From NCBI GenBank assembly GCA_035532475.1, contig DATKQY010000045.1:62001-126000 (forward strand): a stretch of DNA of 64,000 nucleotides, in the 5' to 3' direction. The stretch comes from DATKQY01 sp035532475. GTDB lineage: Bacteria; Actinomycetota; Acidimicrobiia; Acidimicrobiales; Bog-793. Shown piece after piece: positions 49,608 through 58,081 of this stretch (position 1 is the first letter of the stretch; each line of letters begins with the position of its first letter). Below the pieces are notes generated by a model. It was not told where the DNA came from, did not search any database, and saw nothing but the letters and a program-made list of their open reading frames with translations. The position numbers and the translations under genes were made by a program.

Positions 49608-50417
49608 ATGCTGGTGCACACCAGCGCATCTGTCGTGATCTGTGACGTCGCCTGCGTTGACGGCGCGCCGCACCTCCGCGAGTGTTGGCCGGTGCGCCCC
49701 GGTCCGCCCGCAAACGAGCAGCCCGCGCGAGCCCCCGTCGAGCTCGCGCACTGGGAGGTGGAGCCAGACGTCCTCGCCTCCGAGGGGGAGACGGTCGACG
49801 AGCTGCTGGTCGCCATGGGCTTCATCGACGACGCCGGGCTGCGCTCGGCGTGGCGCTTCCTCCCCGAGCGAGGATGGAGGCTCATCTACGAGGACCTCGC
49901 GGCGCGCGTCTATGCCGCGCCCGAGGCCGAGCCGCCGGGGACCTGGTCCCTCGTGCACCTGGTGGTGCAGGGTGGGATCTGGAGCTACGCGGCGACTGTT
50001 CGCGAGGTGGTCGTCCGCCCGGGCAGGGCGACGAGGCGCAAGGACGTCGACCTCGTCTGGCCCGAGACGACCGTGTTCACGGCGGGCACCACGCCGAAGC
50101 TGTTCGCATCCCTCGTCAACACCTCGACCAGGACATGGCGGGGCGATTCCGGCGAGCTGCTCCACGTCGTCGCGTACCTGGCGGACCTGCCCTCGGGCCG
50201 CCGGCTCCTTGCATCGCGCTGGGTGGGGTTCTCCCCGAAGTGGGACGGATCCGACGATCTCGTCGTCATCCCGCCGGGCGGATCGGCGCGGCTGCCGGCC
50301 ACCCTCGCCACCCTCTGGCCCGAGCGGATCAGCCCCGGCCTCTACGGCATCGTCGGCCACCTCGCGCGTCTCGACCTCACCTCGTCGACCGGGCTCGTCT
50401 CGATCCTCGCCCCCTGA
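49608..50417 (+). CDS. Hypothetical protein, function unknown
   Basis: 269 residues from ATG 49608. Start choice is uncertain: an in-frame start at 49554 and internal GTGs exist, and conserved-looking sequence starts near VELAHWEVEPDVLASEGETV. The protein is soluble and mixed alpha/beta, with LRSAWRFLPERGWRLIYEDL, LVVQGGIWSYAATVREVVVR and RWVGFSPKWDGSDDLVVIPP. There is no signal peptide or membrane segment. Codon use and third-position GC agree with its neighbours, which supports a real gene. I do not recognise a family. Confidence 0.6.
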   Translation: MLVHTSASVVICDVACVDGAPHLRECWPVRPGPPANEQPARAPVELAHWEVEPDVLASEGETVDELLVAMGFIDDAGLRSAWRFLPERGWRLIYEDLAARVYAAPEAEPPGTWSLVHLVVQGGIWSYAATVREVVVRPGRATRRKDVDLVWPETTVFTAGTTPKLFASLVNTSTRTWRGDSGELLHVVAYLADLPSGRRLLASRWVGFSPKWDGSDDLVVIPPGGSARLPATLATLWPERISPGLYGIVGHLARLDLTSSTGLVSILAP

Positions 50418-50549
50418 GGCCGCAGCCGGGGAAGGGCCGGCTCGTCCCCCTGACGGCGACCCGCACCTCGCCGCGACGATGTCCGCCCGTTGCCGCGATG
50501 ATGATGGTGGTGGTGGCTGCGATGTGCGGCGCCCCCGAGGAGGCAGGCG

Positions 50550-50756
50550 ATGAGCGACCCAGTGGACGATCTCCCGATCATCGAGGAGCCCGAGCCGTTC
50601 CCGCCCGAAGACGTGGCCGACGTCGCGCCGCGTGACAGCGAGGTCGACTTCGACGACGAGACCGAGGACGATCAGCTCCCCCTCGACACGCTCGAGGCGC
50701 GCGAGGTCGGGGTGCTGCTCGACGACCCCGAGCGGCTGTCCGACGAGGAGGGGTAG
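50550..50756 (+). CDS. Small acidic protein, function unknown
   Basis: 68 residues with AGGAGG 7 bases before the ATG. It is extremely acidic (DSEVDFDDETEDDQLPLDTL) with no Cys, Trp or predicted helix-rich core, so probably disordered. The strong ribosome site argues that it is translated. It lies between the hypothetical gene and the convergent clpP. It might be a protein-interaction or adaptor peptide; no evidence links it to the protease. Confidence 0.6.
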   Translation: MSDPVDDLPIIEEPEPFPPEDVADVAPRDSEVDFDDETEDDQLPLDTLEAREVGVLLDDPERLSDEEG

Positions 50757-50815
50757 CCGGCGGCACGGGTCGCCCTGGCGCGCCGCCGTCCCCGGCGTTC
50801 AGCGGCCCTCGGTGC

Positions 50816-51451
50816 TCAGTTGGCGACCGCCAGCTCGTCGAGGAGCGTCGCGACCCCGCGGCGCGCTGCGATGACCTCGTCGATCAGCCCGTACTCCTTC
50901 GCCTCGGCTGCGGTCAGGTAGTAGTCGCGGTCGATGTCCCGCTCGACCTGCTCGACCGGCCGGCCGGAATGGAAGGCGATGATCTCGGCCATCCGCCGGG
51001 TCATCGAGAGCACCTCGCGAAGGTGGATCTCCATGTCGCGAGGTGCCCCCCGGGTGCCGGCCGAGCCCTGGTGGATCATGATCTTCGAGGAGGGAAGCGC
51101 GAGGCGCTTGCCCGTCGCGCCGCCGGAGAGCACCATCGCCGCCGCGGACATCGCCATCCCGACGCAGATCGTCGAGACCTCGCAGCGGACGTGCTGCATC
51201 ACGTCGTAGATCGCCATCCCCGCGTAGGCGAGGCCGCCGGGCGAGTTGATGTAGAGCGAGATGTCCTGGTCGGGATCTTGGGCCTCCAGGTAGAGGATCT
51301 CCGCGACGAGAAGGTTCGCGATGTCGTCGTCGACCTCTTGGCCGAGGAAGACGATCCGCTCCCGCAAGAGGAGCGAGTAGATGTCAAATGCCCGCTCGCC
51401 CCGGGCCGACGACTCGAGCACCGTTGGGATGACCGACTGTCGGAGCGGCAC
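50816..51451 (-). CDS. clpP: ATP-dependent Clp protease proteolytic subunit
   Basis: 211 residues from GTG 51451, which follows GGGAGG; upstream in-frame sequence is rejected. ClpP features are complete: DIYSLLLRERIVFLGQEVDD, LYINSPGGLAYAGMAIYDVM, the serine in CVGMAMSAAAMVLSGGATG, the histidine in SSKIMIHQGSAGTRG and the aspartate in DRDYYLTAAEAKEYGLIDEV. It forms barrel-shaped serine proteases with ClpX or ClpC. Neither clpX nor a tandem clpP1/clpP2 pair is adjacent, so this is an extra clpP copy. It is divergent from an xre gene and a catalytically dead paralogue; the shared promoter has GATATC repeats. Confidence 0.95.
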   Translation of the reverse strand: MPLRQSVIPTVLESSARGERAFDIYSLLLRERIVFLGQEVDDDIANLLVAEILYLEAQDPDQDISLYINSPGGLAYAGMAIYDVMQHVRCEVSTICVGMAMSAAAMVLSGGATGKRLALPSSKIMIHQGSAGTRGAPRDMEIHLREVLSMTRRMAEIIAFHSGRPVEQVERDIDRDYYLTAAEAKEYGLIDEVIAARRGVATLLDELAVAN

Positions 51452-51480
51452 CGCTCCTCCCTTCCCGGCGCGGACGCCGT

Positions 51481-51526
51481 GTCTCGGATATCGCACCAAC
51501 GATATCGCGAATACGAGATAGTCTCG
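51481..51526. promoter_or_regulatory. Repeated GATATC/GTCTCG sites between clpP and xre, candidate operator
   Basis: GATATC occurs at 51487-51492 and 51501-51506 (14 bp centre to centre), each followed by GC, and GTCTCG flanks the block at 51481-51486 and 51521-51526. On the minus strand TATCGT (51504-51499) could be the clpP -10, and TACGAT (51549-51554) could be the -10 of xre. The neighbouring XRE protein is the obvious candidate binder. Confidence 0.5.
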
Positions 51527-51602
51527 CGGCGGAAGGCGCGCCGCGCCGTACGATTTTGCCGGCGCCGGCGCCCCAGCCCGTGGGCGAGGAGGTCTGCCGA
51601 TC

Positions 51603-51860
51603 GTGAGCGAGCGCGAGTCGGTGTTCCCCGGATTCCGGGAGATGTCAGCGCGCCGAGGTGAGCTCGCGGCAACGCTCGTCGCACGGCGCCGCTCGCTCGG
51701 GCTGTCCCAGACCGAGGTCGCCGCACGGATGGGGACCTCCCAGTCCGCGGTGGCCCGGCTGGAGTCCGGCGACGCCGACATTCGGCTCTCCACCCTCGAG
51801 CGCTATGTCGCCGCGCTCGGCGAACGGCTCGGCTGGAAGCTCGAGGAGAGGCCCGAATGA
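51603..51860 (+). CDS. XRE-family helix-turn-helix regulator
   Basis: 85 residues from GTG 51603 with GAGGAGG upstream. The HTH is LGLSQTEVAARMGTSQSAVA followed by RLESGDADIRLSTLERYVAA. There is no additional domain except a short N-terminal arm (ESVFPGFREMSARRGELAAT) of the type seen in HigA/MqsA-like antitoxins and in small phage-type repressors. It overlaps the next gene by 4 bp, so the two products are made together. It probably binds the GATATC repeats upstream. Confidence 0.92.
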   Translation: MSERESVFPGFREMSARRGELAATLVARRRSLGLSQTEVAARMGTSQSAVARLESGDADIRLSTLERYVAALGERLGWKLEERPE

Positions 51861-52510
51861 GGGGCGACGCCCGCACGCCGGGCCCGCCGCCGGGCCCGCC
51901 AGCGCGACCCGAGGACGTGCAGCTGGCGGTGCGCGCCAGGCTGTACCAGCGGAGGACGGTCGTCGTCTGGGGGCGCCTTGACGATCTCGTGGCGGGAGAC
52001 GTCGCAGCGGAGCTGATGACCCTTGACGCCCTCGGTGACGAGCCGATCGAGCTCGCCATCTCGAGCGCCGGCGGGACGCTCGACGCGGCGCTCGCCCTGG
52101 TCGACGTCATCGACCTGCTCGGGGTGCCGGTCCACGCGACCTGCCTCGGTCAGCTGGAGGGGCCGCCCGTCGCGGTCCTGGCCGTCTGCGCGAGGCGGGT
52201 TGCGGCACCCCACGCGCGGTTCCGCCTGGTCGAGGAGCCGGTGGAGCTGGCCGGCGCCCCGGGCGACCTTGAGTCGTTCGTGCGCGACCATCGGGCGCGC
52301 CTCGGCGCGTTCGCCCGGCGGGTCGCCGAGGCGACGGGCCGTCACCGCCCCGACGAGGTCGCGGCCGACTTCGCTGCCGGGAGGTTCCTGAGCGCCGAGG
52401 AGGCCGTCCGCTACGGGCTCGTCGACGAGGTGGGCAGGCCCGACGCGCGCTTGGTGCGCCTCCCGCGGGCCGGCCGAGCCCCGGGGTTCGGCTTCCGCGC
52501 TCGCGACTGA
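51857..52510 (+). CDS. Catalytically degenerate ClpP paralogue
   Basis: 217 residues. The ClpP fold is traceable by alignment with the clpP product 400 bp away: RRTVVVWGRLDDLVAGDVAA, ELAISSAGGTLDAALALVDV and FLSAEEAVRYGLVDEV. All three catalytic residues are lost: the serine block CVGMAMSAAA reads CLGQLEGPPV, the histidine block MIHQG reads RLVEE, and the DRDYYL aspartate is AAGRFL. It can therefore not be a serine protease, but could still enter a heptameric ring or bind a Clp ATPase. The N-terminus has a Pro-rich extension. It is translationally coupled to an XRE regulator and divergent from an active clpP. Confidence 0.85.
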   Translation: MRGDARTPGPPPGPPARPEDVQLAVRARLYQRRTVVVWGRLDDLVAGDVAAELMTLDALGDEPIELAISSAGGTLDAALALVDVIDLLGVPVHATCLGQLEGPPVAVLAVCARRVAAPHARFRLVEEPVELAGAPGDLESFVRDHRARLGAFARRVAEATGRHRPDEVAADFAAGRFLSAEEAVRYGLVDEVGRPDARLVRLPRAGRAPGFGFRARD

Positions 52511-52622
52511 GCTGGGCCGCCGCGCGGCGGCCACGCGGCGGGTCCTGGCGCCGCGGCGCTCCCGCCGGGGCCGCGAGCAGCACGGTTCGCATGGCCGCGA
52601 CGCACGCAGCTACCCTCCGGTC

Positions 52623-52763
52623 ATGCCTGCCCTGCCCGAGTCACCGACGATCTGGCGCTGCTCCCTCTGCGGCGCGTTGGTCCATCCGGCGCATGACGAG
52701 ACCCCGGTGGCGTGGTGCTCGCGCTGCGGCCGTGCGAGCGAAGCGCGCCGCGACGGGCCCTGA
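52623..52763 (+). CDS. Tiny double-CxxC zinc-ribbon protein
   Basis: 46 residues starting MPALPESPTIWRCSLCGALV and ending WCSRCGRASEARRDGP. The two CxxC knuckles (CSLC, CSRC) are 15 residues apart, the size of a rubredoxin/zinc-ribbon fold. No ribosome site is strong, and the ATG is 112 bp after the ClpP-like gene. Function is unknown; such proteins act as small adaptors or redox/zinc modules. Confidence 0.6.
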   Translation: MPALPESPTIWRCSLCGALVHPAHDETPVAWCSRCGRASEARRDGP

Positions 52764-52942
52764 GCACGAGCGCTCCGACCGGAGCCGAGGCGCGGGTCCT
52801 GGTGGCGGGGCCCGGCGGCGGGAGTCGTGAAGCAGCCGTGGCCGCACCCGTGCCGGCGGCGGAACGGCTCGGCTCGACGGCGGTCAGCGGCCCGGGTGGC
52901 CGGACGGCGGTCGCGAGCGCGATCCGACGCACCTCGCTCTCC

Positions 52943-53872
52943 TCACGGGCAGCGCATGTGGAGGCGCACGACGCTGCCGCTCGGGAACGTCCGCACCTGC
53001 ACGAGATCGCACAGCTGGTTGGCGAGCCACAGCCCGCGTCCGGACTCGCCGTCCTTCGGTGGGAAGCTTCTGCCCGCCAACGGCTCCTCGATCTGCCCGG
53101 CGTCTCGGATCTCGCAGACGACCGCGCCCCCGTCGCTCCACAGCCGCAACGCGCCGTGCCCGCCGCCGTGGCGCAAGCTGTTCGTGGCGACCTCGTTGAC
53201 CGCGAGGACGAGGTCCTTCGTCCGTGAGGCGCCGAGGCCGCAGCGCTCGGCGTAGCTGGCGACGAGCGAGCGCAACGACCCGAGCGGGCCGTGCCCGAAG
53301 GTCAGGGAGACGACGGGGACCAGCGGCTCGACCAGCGGCTCGGCGAAGGGGCCGATGGCCGCTCCGATGCCCAGGTACTCGTCGTTGGCCTGGTGCGTGC
53401 CGCCCGCCGAGAGGTAGGGGTGCCTGCGCCTGGCCCCGGCGACGACGTCGGGATCGAGTGCTGTGACGTCATAGGTGCACAGCAGCCGCCAGGCGGGCGC
53501 GCCGGCGAAGGCGAGGTTGAGGAGCGACTCGTGGCGCTGGCACTCGACGAGCTCGGCCGGGCTGCGCCCGGCGAACGCCGGCTCGGCGACGCCCCGACCA
53601 GGCCCGCCGGCGGCGTCGCAGTCCTCGGCGAAGGCGCGCCAGAGCGGGATGAGGCGCGCCGGGTTGGCCCCGATCACGTCCATGTCGGCGAAGCGGACCC
53701 CGTCGCCCTCGCGCCTGAGCGCTCGGCGCAGCAGCTCCGTCTTCGCCGCCCCGAGGGACACGAGGACCGGCTCTCCGGCGGCGAGACCTGCTCGGACGTA
53801 CGCGGCCACGGCGTCGACGAACTCGTCCGCTCCCGCGTAGAGGAGCGCCTCGTGCAGGAAGCCGTCCTCCAT
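52943..53872 (-). CDS. MEDS-domain/HATPase anti-sigma-type regulator (RsbA-like)
   Basis: 309 residues from ATG 53872 with GGAG six bases upstream; the open frame extends to 54184, but the extra residues look non-coding. Residues ~5-160 are a MEDS domain (FLHEALLYAGADEFVDAVAA, LAAGEPVLVSLGAAKTELLR, RLLCTYDVTALDPDVV), a methanogen/methylotroph DcmR-like sensory module. Residues ~185-305 are a serine-kinase-type HATPase (LVLAVNEVATNSLRHGGGHG; SGRGLWLANQLCDLV). In actinobacteria this fusion acts as a sigma-factor antagonist kinase that senses redox or small molecules. No sigma factor or antagonist gene is next to it. Confidence 0.85.
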   Translation of the reverse strand: MEDGFLHEALLYAGADEFVDAVAAYVRAGLAAGEPVLVSLGAAKTELLRRALRREGDGVRFADMDVIGANPARLIPLWRAFAEDCDAAGGPGRGVAEPAFAGRSPAELVECQRHESLLNLAFAGAPAWRLLCTYDVTALDPDVVAGARRRHPYLSAGGTHQANDEYLGIGAAIGPFAEPLVEPLVPVVSLTFGHGPLGSLRSLVASYAERCGLGASRTKDLVLAVNEVATNSLRHGGGHGALRLWSDGGAVVCEIRDAGQIEEPLAGRSFPPKDGESGRGLWLANQLCDLVQVRTFPSGSVVRLHMRCP

Positions 53873-54186
53873 CAGGTGCTCCGGTCCGTAGGCGGCGGCG
53901 CTCCGGCCGCTCAACGCGCGCCCCGCGGCGATGGTTGAGGGTCCGGGCCGGCGGCGTGGCGGCCGCGAACCCGGGTCACCGGTGTCAACGACGCGGCCAA
54001 CGCTTGAGCATGCCTGGACCTCCCAAACCACCGCCGGGCCGCGAAAGAACCCCGGCCTCTGATCTCGTGCAGGCCTAGAGCATCCCCCCCAGAGCCCGGC
54101 GGTGCGGGTTTGCCCACCTCGGAGCCTGTTGAAACACGTCCACCGTGCGTCACGCGGCCGCCCGCGTCGGCCAGGCGCCGCCACAC
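53873..54186. other. 314-bp intergenic stretch, no gene
   Basis: It separates two minus-strand genes. The frame is open on the minus strand but the residues are Arg/Pro/Gly-rich and no start with a ribosome site is seen. A run of eight C at about 54085 is the only notable sequence. TTGACA on the minus strand (about 53987-53982) could be a -35 for the MEDS gene, without a good -10. Confidence 0.5.
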
Positions 54187-56613
54187 TCAGGAGCCGAGGC
54201 CCAGCTGGTGGGCGATGCCGGCAGCCTGGACACGACCGGACACCCCCAGCTTTCGCAGGATGTTCGAGACGTGCACCCCGGCCGTGCCCGGGCTGATGCT
54301 CAGCTCCCGGCCGATCTGTCGGTTGGTGAGTCCCTGGCCGACGAGTCGGAGCACGTCGACCTCGCGTTCGGTGAGGTCGTAGTCGATCCCGGGGCGCCGT
54401 GCCGGAGGCACGCGCGCCACGGACAGGCCGCGCAGCGCCGCCTCAACGGCCGCTCGCAGGCCGAGTGCCTGGCCGCGGCCCCACGCCTCGGCAAACGCGG
54501 CCGGACCGAGCGCGGCCTCGAGCGACCGGCAGGTCGTGAGGTGGCGGTCGAGCTCGACTGGCGGGACCGGGGTGCCGAGCGCGTCGCGAAGCTCGCCGCA
54601 GGCACCGAGCAGCACCGTCGCCTGCTCGGGGTCCTCGTGGAGGAGCATCGTCTCGGCGATCGTCTCGAGCACGCTCGCCGCGCGCCAGCGGTCGCCGAGG
54701 CCGACGTGGGTGGTGAGGCTCTCGCGCAGCATGGCGGCGGCGCCGTCCGGGTCGTCCCTGCCGGCGACCTCGGCGAGGAGGTGCAACGACCAGGCGACCC
54801 CCTCTTGATAGCCGAGCTCTCTCGACTCGTTGAGCGCGGCGCGCAGGAGCTCGGACCCGGCCTGGTCGTCCCCGGCGAGGTGGTGCGCGATGCCGAGGTT
54901 GATCCGCGCGGCGGCCGTCTCCTGGCGCCGGCCGGTCGTGGCGAAGATCGCGAGCGCCCGAGAGCACAGGTCGATCGCGCGTTGAGCGTCCCCCTCGAGC
55001 CAGGCGGCGAAGCCGAGGTAGTCCTCGGAGGCAGCGACGCCGCTCTCGTCGCCGAGCTCGGTCCAGATCGCGAGGGACTGCTCGTGGAGGCGGCGCGCTT
55101 CGCCGTAGCGGCCCTGCTCCCGGGCGATCGACCCGAGGTGCTGGAGCGAGGTGGCGAGCCCGACCCGGTCGCCTTCGCGCTGGAACAGGTCGCGCGCCGC
55201 GGTGAGCCGCCCGATCGCCACGTCGTAGTCGCACTGCAAGAAGGCGAGGACACCGGCCCCCTTCAGCGTCTCGGCACGCACCGCCGGCGTCGTCGCGTCG
55301 AGCGCCGCAACGGCCTCCTCCAACCACGACCGGGCCTCTTGGTAGTAGCCGCGCCGGTACCAGAACGGCCAGAGCAGTGCGGCGAGGTGGGCACCGACCT
55401 CGGGTCGGTCGGGCAGGCTGCGGCGCAGGACGGTCCGCAGGTTGTCGTGCTCGAGGGAGAGGCGCTCCAGCCAACGGGCCTGGTCCGCACCCTCCAGCGC
55501 GCCGCGGGCCTGCCCGGCGAGCTGGGCGAAGAAGGCCGCGTGGCCCGCGAACGTCTCCGCCTGCTCGCCGCTTTCGGCGAGCTTGTCCGCCGCGTACTGG
55601 CGCACCGTCTCGAGCATCCGGTACCGGTGCTCCGCGCCCCGGTCGGCGACCTGGACCAGCGACTTGTCCACGAGCGCGGCGAGCAGGTCGACGACGTGCT
55701 TGCGCTCGACGTCGCCGCCGACGCAGACGGACTCGACCGCGAGGAGCGAGAAGCTTGCCTGGAAAGCGGCGAGGCGACGGAAGAGCGCCTGCTCGCGTGG
55801 CGCAAGGAGGCGGTGGCTCCACTCGAGCGTCGACTGCAGCGTCTGGTGGCGCGCCGGCGCCGTCCGGCTCGGGTGGCGCATCACCCGGACGTCCTCATCG
55901 AGGCGGTCGATGATCTCCGGCAGGCCGAGGACGTTGACCCGCGCCGCGGCCAGCTCGATGGCGAGCGGAAGGCCGTCGAGGCGCTCGCAGAGCCGGGCCA
56001 CATCGACGGCGGCGGCGGCCGTCAGCTCGAAGTCCGGGACGATGGCCCGCGCCCGCTCGACGAACAGCGCGACCGCCTCGGACTCGGCGGCATCCCCCGC
56101 GGGCGCGGCGAGCAGGAGCCCTTGGACCCTGAAGACCCGCTCGCCCGGAATGGCGAGCACCTCGCGCGACGTTGAGAGCACCTTCAGGCCCGGGCTGGCC
56201 CGCAGCCACTCCTCGATCAGGCCGGCGCACTCGTCGGCCACGTGCTCGCAGTTGTCGAGCACGAGGAGCGCGCTGCGCTGGCGGAGGTGCCGGTGCACCG
56301 TCGCGATCGGGTCCTCGCCCGGCGTCTGCTGGACACCGAGCGAGCCGGCGACGACGGCGGCGACGAGCCCCGGACCTGACGCGCCGGCGAGGTCGACCCA
56401 CCACGCGCCGTCGGCGAAGTCCTCGGCGGCCAGCTCGGAGACCGCTTGTGCGAGGCGTGTCTTGCCGCAGCCACCCGTCCCGACGAGCGAGAGCAGGCGG
56501 GTCGACGGCAAGAGGGCGCTCAGGGTGTCGAGCTCGCGCTGGCGGCCGACCAGGGTCGCCAGCGCTGCGGGTAGGTTGCCCGCACGCAGCCCTCGGAGCC
56601 CGCCGTCGGTCAC
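54187..56613 (-). CDS. Large STAND-type regulator: AAA/NB-ARC ATPase, TPR, LuxR HTH
   Basis: 808 residues from GTG 56613, eight bases after GGAGGAG. The N-terminal ATPase begins LVGRQRELDTLSALLPSTRL with Walker A LVGTGGCGKTRLAQAV, Walker B SALLVLDNCEHV and STSREVL, then the winged segment with RHQTLQSTLEWSHRLLAPRE and FRRLAAF. The middle ~400 residues are TPR-like helices (EARRLHEQSLAIWTELGDES). The C-terminal ~65 residues are a LuxR HTH (LTEREVDVLRLVGQGLTNRQ followed by IGRELSISPGT). It belongs to the AfsR/MalT-like signal-integrating regulators. Target genes are unknown; the MEDS gene is just downstream on the same strand. Confidence 0.95.
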   Translation of the reverse strand: MTDGGLRGLRAGNLPAALATLVGRQRELDTLSALLPSTRLLSLVGTGGCGKTRLAQAVSELAAEDFADGAWWVDLAGASGPGLVAAVVAGSLGVQQTPGEDPIATVHRHLRQRSALLVLDNCEHVADECAGLIEEWLRASPGLKVLSTSREVLAIPGERVFRVQGLLLAAPAGDAAESEAVALFVERARAIVPDFELTAAAAVDVARLCERLDGLPLAIELAAARVNVLGLPEIIDRLDEDVRVMRHPSRTAPARHQTLQSTLEWSHRLLAPREQALFRRLAAFQASFSLLAVESVCVGGDVERKHVVDLLAALVDKSLVQVADRGAEHRYRMLETVRQYAADKLAESGEQAETFAGHAAFFAQLAGQARGALEGADQARWLERLSLEHDNLRTVLRRSLPDRPEVGAHLAALLWPFWYRRGYYQEARSWLEEAVAALDATTPAVRAETLKGAGVLAFLQCDYDVAIGRLTAARDLFQREGDRVGLATSLQHLGSIAREQGRYGEARRLHEQSLAIWTELGDESGVAASEDYLGFAAWLEGDAQRAIDLCSRALAIFATTGRRQETAAARINLGIAHHLAGDDQAGSELLRAALNESRELGYQEGVAWSLHLLAEVAGRDDPDGAAAMLRESLTTHVGLGDRWRAASVLETIAETMLLHEDPEQATVLLGACGELRDALGTPVPPVELDRHLTTCRSLEAALGPAAFAEAWGRGQALGLRAAVEAALRGLSVARVPPARRPGIDYDLTEREVDVLRLVGQGLTNRQIGRELSISPGTAGVHVSNILRKLGVSGRVQAAGIAHQLGLGS

Positions 56614-57505
56614 CGCTCCTCCGTCCCCCGTCGACGCGTGTCGGCCCGCCGCCCTCGTCCCGCCGCTGCGGGGCGCCCACCGACCGTCGGTGACCCGCCA
56701 GGGGCGATGTCTCGGTGACGAGCCCATCGACGGGGTCCGGCTGACAGACGGCGACCAGCTGGCGTCGTTGTGACGAAAGTAGTCGACGCTCAGCTGAGCG
56801 GCCTCGCTCCCCGCCGAGGGTCCTCGAGAAGATGGGTGCCCGCCCGGACGGCGTCGGGGCGCCCTCGTCGCCCGCGGGCGTCGGGTCGACTGGGTGGCAG
56901 CTAGGGCAAGCCCTGCATCATCGCGATCTGCTCCTCGCGGCGGAAGCCCTGATGCCAGGCGGACCTCGGTGGCGACCTAGTCGTGCGGGAGCGTGGGATC
57001 GCTCCGCTCGACGGCGGCGAGCTCGAACAGCTTCAGCGCCGCTGGCTGTCATCGCGCCGGACGGAGCGGTGCGTCGGACGCGCCCGGCCCCGGGCAGCCC
57101 TCGTGTTGTTGCGCTCATGACGACGGTGAGACGAGCGTCAATGAGCGCTGAACGGGGACCACGAGGTGCGGGCACGGTGAGGTCCCTGCTGGAGCTTGCC
57201 GGTGCAGGTAACGCGACCGACACGGTCGAGGCTTCGTTAGGACGGGCGCTACCGGGTCCGGCGGGTGGTGCCGGACGCCGCTTGATCCCGCGCCGCCGTC
57301 CAGTGGGACCTGTGGTGCCGCCCTTGGCGGCGAGCGCCGACGCCGACGTCGTCAGCGCTCGCCGACCGGGCGTGCGGGAACCGGTGCACCTGGCCGAAGG
57401 CCGGTGTTCGACACTCGGCCGTGTGCGGCTCCTTGCGATCTCGTGACGACGCGCACCCAGCTCTCGCCCCGACGCCACCGTCGTGCGGGCCAGGTGGCGT
57501 CCGCA
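56614..57505. other. 892-bp gene-poor stretch with possible decayed coding
   Basis: No intact gene is supported. On the minus strand two short segments look protein-like, ALKLFELAAVERSDPTLPHD then a stop (about 57033-56977), and HQGFRREEQIAMMQGLP then a stop (about 56962-56912), in different frames. They could be tails of decayed genes. I cannot name the parent. The remainder is featureless. Confidence 0.4.
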
Positions 57506-57703
57506 TCAGCCGCCGAGGCGCGTCCTGATTGCTTCCACCACCCGTCCGTGCTCGGCGGCGCTCAAGCCTTCGCCGGTGCGCAGATAGTTCGCGAGCTTCG
57601 AGGCGGTTGCCGATCCGCCCATGTCCTGGTATTCGATCCACAGCTGGCCATAGGTCATGCCGAGTCGCTGGCGGAACTGCTCGATCTCTTTCCTGGTAAG
57701 CAC
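57506..57703 (-). CDS. Small hypothetical protein, possible HTH-like helical domain
   Basis: 65 residues from GTG 57703, preceded by GGAGGGAGG; upstream in-frame residues up to 57808 are rejected. Sequence includes RKEIEQFRQRLGMTYGQLWI, SATASKLANYLRTGEG and SAAEHGRVVEAIRTRLGG. The helix pattern suggests a compact all-alpha, perhaps DNA-binding, fold. No family is recognised. The ribosome site is strong, so it is likely translated. Confidence 0.6.
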   Translation of the reverse strand: MLTRKEIEQFRQRLGMTYGQLWIEYQDMGGSATASKLANYLRTGEGLSAAEHGRVVEAIRTRLGG

Positions 57704-58081
57704 GGCTGCCTCCCTCCTCACAGGAGCGTTCGTCGCTCTCGAGCCGGCGTTGCCTCGCGAACTCGGATCGCTCGTGTCAGAGCCGCTATGCCCGATCAGA
57801 GCGGCCACGAATCCCTAGGAAGATGGCTATACATTCACTGTTCAAGCAGCTCGACGCCAGAGTCACCGTGCGTGGCGCCTGCGTCGGACAGGGCAGGACC
57901 GGGGTTGCTGCCAAGCGCCCAGCACCTGTCCATCCCTCCGATCGAGCTGGAGGACCGCTCCCCCGGGGGTGCGTTCGTTCCTCGCTGTCCGCGCGAAACG
58001 AGATACCCAGACGCGCTCAGCGGTGAGGGCCAGGAAGCGGACGAGGCCCACAGGCGGGCCAAAGTGGCAGGGAGGTACCAG
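57704..58081. other. 378-bp intergenic stretch upstream of the formate dehydrogenase remnant
   Basis: No gene or clear promoter is recognised. GGGAGG (about 58070) followed by the GTG at 58082 shows that the remnant kept its ribosome site. Confidence 0.5.

Noticed and set aside
46754..49885. A 1043-codon minus-strand frame opposite dnaE2 and the quinone oxidoreductase
   Set aside because: The opposite-strand genes are unambiguous and the frame has no recognisable domain.
53873..54184. N-terminal extension of the MEDS/HATPase gene to 54184
   Set aside because: The extra ~100 residues are compositionally non-coding, and ATG 53872 has its own GGAG.
54145..56175. A 676-codon plus-strand frame opposite the LuxR regulator
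   Set aside because: Shadow of a clear ATPase-TPR-LuxR gene; no ribosome site or domain.
56832..57478. Open frames on both strands in the 56.6-57.5 kb gap
   Set aside because: No ribosome sites or domains. Two short protein-like segments on the minus strand end in stops in different frames, so at most decayed gene tails.
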